Assembly (NCBI GenBank): GCA_000525675.1 | Contig: CP002190.1 | Coordinates: 992,001 to 1,056,000, forward strand | From: Bdellovibrio bacteriovorus W | GTDB lineage: Bacteria; Bdellovibrionota; Bdellovibrionia; Bdellovibrionales; Bdellovibrionaceae | Length of the DNA: 64,000 nt | Reading direction: 5' to 3' | Notes under the pieces: model-generated | Told to the model about the DNA's origin: nothing | Seen by the model: the letters and a program-made list of their open reading frames with translations, nothing else | The model's database searches: none | Translations under genes and position numbers: made by a program | Part shown: positions 34,169-44,700 of the stretch, piece after piece | Layout: every line of letters starts with the position of its first letter | How positions within the stretch are numbered: position 1 is the stretch's first letter

Positions 34169-35137
34169 TTACTTTTTGTAATGCCTCCAGGTTATCGAGA
34201 TATCGGAGTGGCCTAGAAATGTCGAAATTCTTCAGGGGTGAATCCGTTCTGAAGCATTAAATCTGTAGAGGGGGATAGGTCTCGATTTTCGAATTAAAAA
34301 ATCGCTTTAGTGTTTTGTTTAGGGGGCGCTTAAAATTTGTAAATTCAATTAGATTGAGGGCTTGTTTTTGCTCGGAAAAGTACAAAGGTATCGGTTTCCA
34401 GGGTCTTCTTTCTTTAAGCTGGCCAATTTACTTTGGTAAATCCAGATTACTTGAACTTTTTTTGAGAAGTCATATTCCGTTTTCAAGGTCTTGAGATTTT
34501 TTAGATTGTCGCATTCTTTGGGACGAAGCCCTAGCCAGAGGCAGATAAATAAAAAATTCCACTGCGGAAGTAGATTGCTAATCTCGAATGAACTCTTCTT
34601 ATTTCTTAAAGTTGTCCAAGTTAAAGGATCTGCCGCCGTTTTTATTCCTGGAATTTCCTCGCGACGTTCATTGATTATTTTCAATAAATGTTTGGCTCAG
34701 TGGAGGAGGAGGTGAAATAAACGAATTCGTCTTTCTCGCATAATACTCACCCCATAAGTTAGACATTCGAGTGAGTTTTTTTATGTAGTCTTTTCCCCAG
34801 TTTTTTTCTTTGAAATAATTGTAGATTCTTGCTCGGTGGTTATGAAAATCTTTTGGGTCGAGCACTAGGAAGAGATCATTTTCTTTACCACCATCCATTG
34901 CTTTTCAAGATTATTTAAGCGCTCGGGATTATCGGAATAATCATCTCTAAGTTCAGCCTCAAATCCGGCAGTTAGATAGGAAGCTATGCGTTTAGAACAA
35001 GCTATTATTTTATTAGCTTTAATTCTGTTTTGCCTGTTCAGTTACTTGGCCCTTGCCTTAGCCTCTTGCAAAGGTATATCAAATCTAAACCCGAGTGCGT
35101 CATAGGCTTCACGAGGAATAGCTCTCTCTGACCTCAT
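34169..35137 (-). pseudogene. Decayed tyrosine recombinase (integrase)
   Basis: Protein-level reading across frames rebuilds a phage/island integrase. The N-terminal part (MRSERAIPREAYDALGFRFD) runs into an in-frame TAA at 35042-35044. A core-binding segment (YNYFKEKNWGKDYIKKLTRM) follows after a frame change near 34890. The catalytic domain then shows FICLWLGLRPKECDNL with the first catalytic Arg. Further changes near 34690, 34366, 34267 and 34217 lead to the C-terminal motif LGHSDISITWRHYKK with the catalytic His and Tyr. The HxxR box is not recognisable. At least six lesions, mostly single-base indels, make it non-functional. It lies 190 bp from the 3' end of tRNA-Glu, the classic integrase position. 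Confidence 0.82.
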
Positions 35138-35261
35138 TGGAGATCATGTCTCTTCGACTAATCTGAAATTTGTCTTATTTGATTTTCTGACGAATAATCT
35201 CAATTCGACCTCCATGTTGTAGGATACGGAAGTTGCAAATTGAGAATTTAAACACCGTGGA

Positions 35262-35285
35262 AACCCCGATGCTTTTGCCGGGGTT
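35262..35285. terminator. Hairpin downstream of the tRNA pair
   Basis: AACCCCG / CGGGGTT stem with a 10-nt loop, 44 nt past the tRNA-Glu 3' end. It lacks a T run on the minus strand and is weakly T-rich on the plus strand. It probably marks the tRNA transcript end. Confidence 0.5.
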
Positions 35286-35328
35286 CTTATTCTTAAATAG
35301 TTGTTTTTATTTCTTATTTAGAAAAAAA

Positions 35329-35404
35329 TGGCGTTCCCAAGGGGATTTGAACCCCTGTATCCTCCGTGAAAGGGAGGTGTCCTAGGCCACTAGACGATGG
35401 GAAC
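35329..35404 (-). tRNA. tRNA-Glu (anticodon UUC)
   Basis: 76-nt cloverleaf with encoded CCA. Acceptor stem GTTCCCA/TGGGAAC, anticodon loop CTTTCAC giving UUC on stem CCTCC/GGAGG, T arm AGGGG TTCAAAT CCCCT. Its 3' end faces the integrase relic, so this gene is the likely attachment site. Confidence 0.97.
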
Positions 35405-35422
35405 GGAACTAAACGAAAGAAA

Positions 35423-35498
35423 TGGTGGCTCGCGATGGATTCGAACCATCGACCCCATCATTAAAAGTGATGTGCTCTACCAGCTGAGCTAGCGAACC
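35423..35498 (-). tRNA. tRNA-Lys (anticodon UUU)
   Basis: 76-nt cloverleaf with encoded CCA. Acceptor GGTTCGC/GCGAGCC (one G-U pair), D arm AGCTCAGCTGGTAGAGC, anticodon loop CTTTTAA giving UUU on stem CATCA/TGATG, T arm GATGG TTCGAAT CCATC. It is 18 nt upstream of tRNA-Glu in the same transcript. Confidence 0.97.
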
Positions 35499-35519
35499 AC
35501 GTCCCGTTTAGGAAGTGCT

Positions 35520-35548
35520 AATCTGTAGCAATCGGGGGGCAAAGTCAA
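35520..35548 (-). promoter_or_regulatory. Sigma70-type promoter for the tRNA pair
   Basis: On the minus strand, TTGACT (-35) is followed 17 nt later by CAGATT (-10), and the tRNA-Lys 5' end starts about 20 nt after that. The -35 is near-consensus and the -10 is poor. Confidence 0.6.
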
Positions 35549-35651
35549 TACGATTTCTTGCAAAAATTTAAATTATTTTACGAAAAATCATCTGTTTTAA
35601 AGGCTTTGCACACCCCTTAAGCAGAATGAGGCCAAATAGGGCCTTCTTTGC

Positions 35652-36983
<1,332 letters not shown>

Positions 36984-37011
36984 TTACCTATGGCAGGAGT
37001 TCAGGCAAGTT

Positions 37012-37998
37012 TTATTCAGATTTAAATGGAGTTGCTCCGTACCATGGCGCACGTGGCGGAAGAGTATCGCTCGTCGAACCCTCCCTAAAGAACGCTAAAA
37101 GCTTTCCTGCGGCGATTTGAGAGGCTTTAAAGAAAGCATCTTCCGTATTGGCTCCAATATGGGGCGTTAAAATCACATTCGGATAATTCAAAAGTTTTGA
37201 TGTGCGTGGCAGGGGTTCTTTTTCAAAAACGTCTAAACCTACGCAGCGCAACCAACCTTTATCTAAGGCTTCGCATAAATCATTTTCTTTAATCACAGAG
37301 CCACGGGAAGTGTTGATCAGAACAATTCCGCGCTGCAGGTACTCAAAATGCGAGCGATTCAGCATATAATCTGTTTCTGCTGTTTTCGGAACGTGAAAAC
37401 TTATGATGTCAGCACTCTTAAGAACCTCTTCGTAAGAGTGACGAGTGATACCAAGATCTTCAAAGACTTCATCGTCTTGATAGGGGTCAAAGGCGATCAC
37501 GTTCATCCCAAAAGCTTGCGCAAATTGCGCGACTCTTTTGCCGATACGACCTAAGCCAATCACTCCATAGGTTCTGCCGGAAAGTTCAATACCTAAAAGA
37601 GCTTCGCGATTCCATTCTCCGTCTTTCATCATGCGATGAGCTTGTTGGATATTATTCACGCAGCTTAATACTAATCCCCACGTCAACTGAGAGGCGGATT
37701 CGATATTCGCCGTCGGGGTGTTCATAACAGTCACGCCCCATTTTTCGGTAGCATCAAGATCAATGTGATCAAAGCCGCTGGTACAAGTAATCACTACCTG
37801 AAGGTTTTTGGCCTGCGCTAAAAGCTTTTCGTCAATCACTGTTCGGCTGCGAATAATCATGCCGTGAGCTTTGGCTAAAAGCTCCTCAGGGATATTGTTC
37901 GGAGACCCCGTGCGAATGATTTCAAGATCGCTTTGTTGTTGTAAAAAAAGAAAGCTATCTTGAGCAAAACGATCCGTCAGAAGGATTATTTTTTTCAT
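37012..37998 (-). CDS. D-2-hydroxyacid dehydrogenase (phosphoglycerate dehydrogenase-like)
   Basis: 328 residues. NAD-dependent oxidoreductase of the D-isomer-specific family. Rossmann motif GVIGLGRIGKRVAQFA near residue 145, substrate-binding Arg in INTSRGSVIKE near 228, catalytic Glu in EKEPLP near 258, and His in LTPHIGANTEDA near 276. It lacks the ACT domain of long SerA. Its start overlaps the aminotransferase stop by 4 nt. The pair is consistent with serine synthesis from 3-phosphoglycerate (SerA then transamination), or with glyoxylate/hydroxypyruvate metabolism. Confidence 0.9.
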   Translation of the reverse strand: MKKIILLTDRFAQDSFLFLQQQSDLEIIRTGSPNNIPEELLAKAHGMIIRSRTVIDEKLLAQAKNLQVVITCTSGFDHIDLDATEKWGVTVMNTPTANIESASQLTWGLVLSCVNNIQQAHRMMKDGEWNREALLGIELSGRTYGVIGLGRIGKRVAQFAQAFGMNVIAFDPYQDDEVFEDLGITRHSYEEVLKSADIISFHVPKTAETDYMLNRSHFEYLQRGIVLINTSRGSVIKENDLCEALDKGWLRCVGLDVFEKEPLPRTSKLLNYPNVILTPHIGANTEDAFFKASQIAAGKLLAFFREGSTSDTLPPRAPWYGATPFKSE

Positions 37999-39161
37999 GG
38001 ATTTAGCTCCAAGTGGCGTTTGCTTTCTTGAGTGATGGTAGTCACTTGTTCAAGGGAGTAAGCTTCAGGATCGAAGTGGTGCAGAGTCATGCCTAGGCAC
38101 TTAATGAGTTTCACAAGCTCCGCGTCTTGAATATATCCCATGTGTCCGATGCGAATAATCTTTCCCTTAGCTTGGTCTTGACCGCCCATGATTGTGATAT
38201 TGTGCTCTTGCTCAAGATAAAGACGGATCTTCTGTCCATCCATTGAAGGTGGCACTAAGAGCGCTGTGACAGAGTCACTAGGAGTTTTTGCATAGAGAGT
38301 AAAACCTAGTCTCTGTGCGTAGAGACGTGTGAACTCCGCTCTGCGATGAATGTCATGGAAAAGACCTTCAAGGCCCTGCTTGTCGATGAGATCTAAAACT
38401 ACGTCCAAGGCGCGAATGATAGAAACATTTGAAGAGTAAAAAGTTTCACCATTGGCGTTGGCTTTTTTCTCTTTGCGCAAATCAAAATAAAATCTCGGTG
38501 TTGTGGCCGAGTCGACGAAGCGCCAAGCTTTTTTTGAAAGAGCCACAAAGGCCATTCCTGTTGGAAGCATAAAGGCTTTTTGCGAACCTGCGACTAGGCC
38601 ATCAATATGCCACTCATCCATTTTGATCGGGTAAGCGCCGAGTGCGGTGATGGCATCGACAAAGAACAAAGTGTCAGGGTAGTGGTGAATAAGTTTACCT
38701 AATTCTTCGATAGGATTTTTAACGCCTGTGCTTGTTTCGCAAGCTTGGCAGAAGATGGCCTTAATATTCGGTTCTTTTTTAAGAAGTTCTTCGATTTCTG
38801 CTACAGAAACAGGTTCGCCCCAAGGGACATCGACAGCGATAACTTCGGCGCCAAAAACTTTGGCCATTTCACCCCAGCGCTCGCCGAATTTTCCAGTGTT
38901 GATAGAAACGACTTTGTCGCCAGAAGAGAGTGTGTTGACGAGGAGAGCTTCCATTCCGCCAGAGCCAGTGCAAGAGAGTAAAAAAACATCTTCTTGGGTC
39001 TGAAAAATAGGTTTGATTCGTGTCAAAACTTTTTTAAAGATTTTATCAAATTCTGGCGTGCGATGATGGATCATCGGGAGCGACAGAGCTTTACGCACCT
39101 CAGGATGAAGGTTTACAGGGCCTGGGGCTAACAAACTATAGTCATCTTGGGAGTAGTTCAT
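37995..39161 (-). CDS. Class V aminotransferase (alanine-glyoxylate/serine-pyruvate type)
   Basis: 388 residues from MNYSQDDYSLLAPGPVNLHP, where AAGGAAG supports the start; longer in-frame readings add a segment unlike the family. PLP enzyme of the SPT/AGT group: substrate loop LLAPGPV, SGGMEALLVN, Asp in VDAITALGAYP near 190, and the PLP-lysine in AGSQKAFMLPTG near 213. It overlaps the dehydrogenase gene by 4 nt, so the pair is translationally coupled. In several bacteria and archaea this fold replaces SerC, hence a serine-synthesis pair is the favoured reading. Confidence 0.9.
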   Translation of the reverse strand: MNYSQDDYSLLAPGPVNLHPEVRKALSLPMIHHRTPEFDKIFKKVLTRIKPIFQTQEDVFLLSCTGSGGMEALLVNTLSSGDKVVSINTGKFGERWGEMAKVFGAEVIAVDVPWGEPVSVAEIEELLKKEPNIKAIFCQACETSTGVKNPIEELGKLIHHYPDTLFFVDAITALGAYPIKMDEWHIDGLVAGSQKAFMLPTGMAFVALSKKAWRFVDSATTPRFYFDLRKEKKANANGETFYSSNVSIIRALDVVLDLIDKQGLEGLFHDIHRRAEFTRLYAQRLGFTLYAKTPSDSVTALLVPPSMDGQKIRLYLEQEHNITIMGGQDQAKGKIIRIGHMGYIQDAELVKLIKCLGMTLHHFDPEAYSLEQVTTITQESKRHLELNP

Positions 39162-39205
39162 TTTTCTTCCTTGATCTCTCTTCAATTTTATACTCAACTG
39201 GGCCC

Positions 39206-39802
39206 GTGGACGCAAACTATAAAGGTTTATTACTGACTCTCGTATTATCTCTCGGACTGGCTCTGACGACTCTGTCGGGTTGCGCTTATCGCCTTGGGGC
39301 GGCCGCACGCACAATTCCAGGTGGATACCGTCAAATTTCTGTTCCAGTTTTTAAAAACAAAACTCAGGAAACAGGAATCGAAGTTGCGTTTAGTAATGCT
39401 TTGATTCAAGAGTTTCAGCGTTCTCGCATCGCACGTGTTGTGGACAATTCTTTGTCAGAAGTGGCTGTTGTGGGTGAGATCGACTCCATCCAGTATCTGC
39501 CAGGATCTCCGCGTAAAGCGGGCGAGGCTTCTGCTCAATATTTACCCACGGGAACGGTCATTGCCTCTGAGTATCGTATTCTTATGCGCGTTACTGTGCG
39601 CATTGTTCGTCAAGCAGACGGGACGGAACTTTGGAGTGGCTCTTTCAGTGGTGAGCGCACATATGCAGCCCCACAAGTGACGCTTGCGGGCGTTAATTCG
39701 GTAAATCCTCTTTACAATCTTTCCGCGCGAAGGCAGAACATTGACATCATGGCGAATGACATTATGACAGAAGCCCATGATCGTATTACAGAGAATTTCT
39801 AA
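39206..39802 (+). CDS. lptE: LptE-like LPS assembly lipoprotein
   Basis: 198 residues from a GTG. Signal peptide ending in lipobox LSGC followed by AYRLG, the usual LptE opening. Then ISVPVFKNKTQETGIEVAFSNALI (about residue 50) and the long C-terminal helix NDIMTEAHDRI, typical of LptE, the plug and partner of LptD that inserts LPS in the outer leaflet. Its neighbour 17 nt downstream is holA, the conserved lptE-holA order, which supports the name. The GTG has no clear ribosome binding site, and the divergent start codon is only 45 nt away, so the promoters must overlap. Confidence 0.88.
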   Translation: MDANYKGLLLTLVLSLGLALTTLSGCAYRLGAAARTIPGGYRQISVPVFKNKTQETGIEVAFSNALIQEFQRSRIARVVDNSLSEVAVVGEIDSIQYLPGSPRKAGEASAQYLPTGTVIASEYRILMRVTVRIVRQADGTELWSGSFSGERTYAAPQVTLAGVNSVNPLYNLSARRQNIDIMANDIMTEAHDRITENF

Positions 39803-39819
39803 AGGATTTCACTTAAACA

Positions 39820-40833
39820 ATGGCGATGATAGATGCTCAAAAATTCTACAAGGATCTTGAAAGAGGTCAGCTTGCGCCATTGTACTTCCTGTTCGGTGAA
39901 GAACCGTATTTACTCAACCAGTCCGTAGAACGTTTTAAGTACGCTGTCCTTACCGAAGGCGCGATCGACTTCAACTATAGCTTGTTTTATGCAAGTGATG
40001 CTGATGTCGGAGTTGTGCGTGACGCGGTAGAAACTCTGCCGATGATGGCTCCACGCCGATTGATTGTTCTGAAGGAAGCGCAAGAGCTTTCCGATAAAGA
40101 GTGGGCCGAGCTGGAAGCAATCATAGCAGAGCCTGTTGATTCTTCAGTTTTCGTGATCCTAGCTTCGCGTATTGATAAGCGTAAAAAACAAATTCGCCAG
40201 CTTTTAGAAAATGCCGACTGCGTAGAGTTTAAAAAGCCTTATGAAAACCAAGTGCCTTCTTGGATTAATTATATCGCGCAAACTTTAGGGCTCACTATCA
40301 GCACAGAGGCGATTCACTTGCTCCATAAGTTAGTCGGTCATCACCTGACAGAGATTGAGTCTGAATTAAAAAAACTGGGTGACTTCACAGGTGGGCAAAG
40401 ACGTATTGAAATGGCCGATGTGGCGCAAGCCGTGTCACGCTCTAAAGAAGAAAACGTTTTCGACTTTACAAAAGCCATTGGTCAAAATGATCGCGTGAAG
40501 GCGCTCGAGCACTTGGTTCATCTTTTGGATCAAGGGCAAAATGAAATCGGTATTGTTTCTTTAGTCGCTCGTCACGTGCGTATTCTTCTCAGTGTGAAGA
40601 AGGGAATGGATGAAGGGCTGCATGGAGCAAAGCTTGCTCACTATGCTCAGATCCCTCCGTATTTCCTAGAGAACTATATTGAGCAGGCAAGGCTTTGGAA
40701 TGCACGCAAGCTTGAGCAGACTCTGGTTGTGCTTTCAGAAACGGATAAGGCACTGAAGTCTTCACCTCTATCAAGTCATATCTGGCTTGAAAACATGGTT
40801 CTTAAAACCTGTTCTGCACATCCAGCTTTATAG
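39820..40833 (+). CDS. holA: DNA polymerase III subunit delta
   Basis: 337 residues. The clamp-loader delta subunit that opens the beta sliding clamp. Seen: YFLFGEEPYLLNQSVERFK near residue 22, LPMMAPRRLIVLKEAQELSD near 73 (clamp-interacting region), the degenerate AAA+ core without a Walker A, and the helical collar domain ENVFDFTKAIGQNDRVKALE near 213 with SLVARHVRILLSVK near 249. Length and order match HolA. It follows lptE closely. Confidence 0.95.
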   Translation: MAMIDAQKFYKDLERGQLAPLYFLFGEEPYLLNQSVERFKYAVLTEGAIDFNYSLFYASDADVGVVRDAVETLPMMAPRRLIVLKEAQELSDKEWAELEAIIAEPVDSSVFVILASRIDKRKKQIRQLLENADCVEFKKPYENQVPSWINYIAQTLGLTISTEAIHLLHKLVGHHLTEIESELKKLGDFTGGQRRIEMADVAQAVSRSKEENVFDFTKAIGQNDRVKALEHLVHLLDQGQNEIGIVSLVARHVRILLSVKKGMDEGLHGAKLAHYAQIPPYFLENYIEQARLWNARKLEQTLVVLSETDKALKSSPLSSHIWLENMVLKTCSAHPAL

Positions 40834-40840
40834 TTCGCTC

Positions 40841-41602
40841 TTAATAGAATATTTTAAATCCTGCTTTAGTTCCGCTCCAAGAGTTTTCCTCTTCTGCAGA
40901 GTTGCCGAGTTTGTTTTTGAAGTTCTCTTTATACCAAACCCCAAAGATACGAATCATCTTAAAGTCGATAAATGCCCCAGCTTCTGTGTAGTTGGAGTTG
41001 ATGTCGCCTAGTAAGTCGTGAGAAGTCGGTAGGAAGTAGCGATACTTACCATCAAAGCCAAAGTACTTGGTTAAATAAAGTTGCAAGTGCGCCTGAGCAA
41101 ATTGTTGTTCAATTTTTTCTTGGGCCGGAAATAGAAACTCGCGACTGCGATATCCGTAAGACAATGTGAAGAAGCTGTTTTGAATCGAGTCGCCGAAAAG
41201 GCGTAAGTTGAACATCCCTAAGAAGTCGCCGGTTTTAGATTCAAAGTTATAGTCATACTCTGCGCCTAGTCCTACGAGCTGCGCATAGGCGACGGCTTCA
41301 AGGCCATAGGATTTAAAATCAAGGGCTAAAGGTTGGGAGGCGGATTCCTGCGTTTTAGCGGTCTGATAAGAAGCTCCCAGCATAAACTCATAAGGTGACG
41401 GGGAGTTCATGGAAAGCCACATATCCATCTGTCGATTGCGTTCTTTCATAGCTAGCCATTCGCTCAAGGACCAGCGAGTCTTTTCGCGATCGGCAGCTCT
41501 TTGGGTAAAATCAAAACCCGAGCTATAGCGACTGGAAGTTTGTGCAGAAAGCTCAAGCGGAATGGCGAGTAAGATAAGTAACGAGAATAGAAGCTTCTTC
41601 AT
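40841..41602 (-). CDS. Outer membrane beta-barrel protein, unknown function
   Basis: 253 residues with a signal peptide (MKKLLFSLLILLAIPLELSA). After a charged helical segment (about 35-65), the rest alternates in amphipathic beta strands (EFMLGASYQTAK, GLGAEYDYNF, FFTLSYGYRS, KYFGFDGKYRYF) and ends SGTKAGFKIFY with the terminal aromatic of barrel proteins. No family named. It converges on holA with an 8-nt gap, and no terminator is visible between them. Confidence 0.78.
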   Translation of the reverse strand: MKKLLFSLLILLAIPLELSAQTSSRYSSGFDFTQRAADREKTRWSLSEWLAMKERNRQMDMWLSMNSPSPYEFMLGASYQTAKTQESASQPLALDFKSYGLEAVAYAQLVGLGAEYDYNFESKTGDFLGMFNLRLFGDSIQNSFFTLSYGYRSREFLFPAQEKIEQQFAQAHLQLYLTKYFGFDGKYRYFLPTSHDLLGDINSNYTEAGAFIDFKMIRIFGVWYKENFKNKLGNSAEEENSWSGTKAGFKIFY

Positions 41603-41682
41603 AGTTCTATTCTCAAGACTTTCGGAGGCAAGGTCCAAGAAATCTCTGCCAGAGAAGGAGAGTGTCTCTATCTGACACGCAT

Positions 41683-41692
41683 GGGGGGGGGG
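41683..41692. repeat. G10 homopolymer tract upstream of the giant lipoprotein gene
   Basis: Ten consecutive G in otherwise AT-rich intergenic DNA, 105 nt upstream of the 1602-residue lipoprotein start. Tracts of this length slip during replication and are a classic phase-variation switch when placed in a promoter. Confidence 0.9.
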
Positions 41693-41700
41693 AATATAAT

Positions 41701-41796
41701 AAAATATCGCGTTAAGGGTTTAGTGTTTCGGGATACTAACCGAGATAAAGAATGAAAAAATATCGTGTTAGGCATTTAGATCTCTGGGATGTGTAG
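41701..41796 (+). repeat. Imperfect 40-nt direct repeat in the lipoprotein gene leader
   Basis: Two copies 56 nt apart, at 41701-41739 and 41757-41796. Shared order: AAAATATCG(C/T)GTTA, GG, TTTAG, CTGGGAT or CGGGAT. The second copy runs up to the start codon. They could be duplicated promoter or regulator-binding units. Confidence 0.55.
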
Positions 41797-44700
41797 ATGG
41801 AACGTAATGGTGCGCAGGCGATTGGGCATAAAAAATCTCTGTTAAAAAGAAACAAGCGCATTCTTTTTTATCTAACATTAGTTATTAGTTTGTTTTCGAT
41901 TTCTTGTGGTTATTTGGATGGGGGACTATCAAGCTTGGCCCCGGATGCGATTTCTATTTCGTCTTACTTTAAGTTACAGAATGGTGAACTTGTGGCGAAC
42001 GTGCGTATTCCCGCATCCCTTTTCAAAGGTAGTCTGGGAAAAGTTGAAGCGCGCTTTGAGTCGGAAGGACTTGGTCGTCTTTTTTACTCAGCGACAAGTT
42101 TACCTGAGCCCACGATTACTTGTGACCGCACGACAAATCAATGGGTGGACTGTGCAATCAAGTCCTCAATTCCCCAAGACAAGAAGTACACTGTAGAGAT
42201 TTTTCTGGATGGGAGACTACTTTCAGCAGGGAAAAAATTAATAGTTTATCCAGCTCCGTCTGTTGACCAGAGCAACTACTACCGCGTCGCCTTTGATGAA
42301 AAAAGCGAATTGAATATTCGCGGGAGTGGATTTCGCGAAGGGCTTAAGATTTCGATTGGAGACCAAAAATGTCATCCGATGAATATCATCTCAGCCGAAG
42401 AAATACTTTGTGGCATCGAACCCCAGGAATTGAACAGAAAATCAGATATTAAAGTTATTAATCTTGATGAGCAGCAATCTGTGTTTTTAAATGCTGTTCA
42501 CTATTTGGACATGGCGCCTCCCCAAATTCAGGCCATTCGATTTCCATCTAAAAAAGAGCTTCTTAAAGGTGGAGATAGTTTTGTTCTCGAGTGGAATGCG
42601 CTAGATAATTCAGATCAGCCTATAGAACACAGTTTGGATTATTCAAATGACATGGGGGTAACATGGATGCACTCGACCACTGCTACCGGGAATCATGTAA
42701 GTAAGAATTGGATTGTTCCAAAGGTAAACTCGAAAAAAATGAAGTTAAGGATTCGGGCGAAAGACTCCTCTGATAATGAAGGAATTTATGTATCTGAGCC
42801 CGAGTTTGAGATTGATTCGCGAGCACCTTATTTAACGTTGCTTTCCCATGGGCAATCCATAGTTTATCGTGGCGGAGCAGAGTCGCTCGTTTTGTGGACA
42901 GCCTCTGATGAAAACTTTGGTCAAAATCCGATTACTTTGAAATACTCTTTGGATAGCATTACTTGGCATTTGATCGCAGAACTGCCAAACACAGGAAGTT
43001 ACCTGTGGACTATGCCGGCTATTAATAGTTCCAAAGTTTATCTACAAATTTTTGCAAAAGATATTTTAGGACAAGAGTCTTCCTACATGTCTCCGTTCTT
43101 CTCGATTGATTCTACGCCTCCTTCGATTGAACTTCTTACGCTTAAAAATGGTGGAAGCATTTTGAATAATTCTAATCAGAGAATTCGCTGGGTGGCTTCA
43201 GATGCAAACTTTGGAGCAAACCCAATAGACTTTTTCTATTCGGCGGACTCAGGAGTTACCTGGAAGGAACTCAATTCAGTCTCACTTCGCAATACCGGAT
43301 ATTATGATTGGAATGTCGATCTTCTTAGTGGTGAAAACTATCGCCTCAAAATTCAAGCCAAAGATTTAGCGGGAAATATCGGGCTGGATGCGACGGAAGT
43401 AGACTTTAAAGTTATAGAAGGAATTCCTCGCCTAACACAAGAGCTTATCGAGTCGCCTCTATACACCGGCGCAGAAACATCAAGCATTCAGATAGGTGGC
43501 GAGTGTACGCTCGGTATAGCGATTGATATTCAAAAAGATGGACAGGCAAAAGAAAGTATTAACTGCGATCAGTTAGACTGGACTTACACTGTGACCGAGT
43601 CGGGGGAATATACATTTACTCAAACCAATCATTTAGGTGTTGCAAGCGTTGAGGTTGTTTGGGTGAAAGATGAATACGCTCCGGTTATTCATGAATTATC
43701 GGTTAATGACGGTGCAGAGTACTTATCCGTTCCTTTCGCAACTTTGACAATAAAGTTAACAGATATAGGCAGTGGACAATCAGGGATAAAAGTTCGCTAT
43801 AGAGCTGTGGAGGGAAGTGGGATTTCGTGTGGTGACTTTTACCAGGATGATGATTGGATAGAGCATCTAAATGAAGTCAGCCACTATGACGTCGAGATTC
43901 CGGATAGCGAAGTCGGTGCCTTGCTAACAAAAACTATTTGTGTCTGGGCGCGGGATTTAGCAGGCAATACCAGTCTGCCTTCCAAAATTGAGGTGGATTT
44001 TGTTGACGTGGATCCTCCTAAAATTACTGAATTTAAAGTACATAATACTTCCGGCGATATTGACTATAGACCTGGGCAAACCGTCGTTATTAGTTGGACC
44101 ATGTCTGACAGTGTAGGGCTCCATAATTATCCCGTTTCCCTAGAATATACGACGGATGCCGGCAAGAGTTGGAATTTGATTGAAAGTTCTTATGGCGGAT
44201 TAGCTGGGAACCCGACGAGCTATACTCATCAGTATGAAGGCTTCTTGGCCCCCGAGGGGGTGTTCCGAATTCGCATTCGCGCGAAAAATAAATATAATAT
44301 TTTAAGTACGGCACTAGTTTCTGAAACCCAATCAAGCACTCCATGGTCGGTTTATGCTGGCTCTGTGGATAGAGGAGCAGGTGGGGGCGGAAGAAGCGCA
44401 AGTATTTATAAGTCTGGTGGAACAAGAACTAATCACTTTGCGGTTGATCCTATTACCGATGATCTTTTTTGGTCGGACAATGTGTATTCAGGAGTCATGA
44501 GGATGTCCTCTAAAACAGGGCTTGTGACTCGGGTCTTGCAGTTGGGGCCAGAAACTAATCTTCCAGCCAACGGGCCCTTACCATTGGCTCCGATGATAGA
44601 GAGATCCTATCCAGAAAATTCTGCGGCATCGGATAGCATTGTTTTAATTTCCTTTGATAAAAAAGGAAGGCTTTATGTTTTAGTTGGCGATACCATGAGG

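Noticed and set aside
34491-34715. Plus-strand ORF over the integrase region
   Set aside because: It is the antisense of the decayed integrase, with no start signals.
41681-41796. Peptide starting at the ATG before the G10 tract
   Set aside because: It gives only M-G-G-G then eight residues and a stop, with no ribosome binding site, so the tract is treated as regulatory rather than coding.
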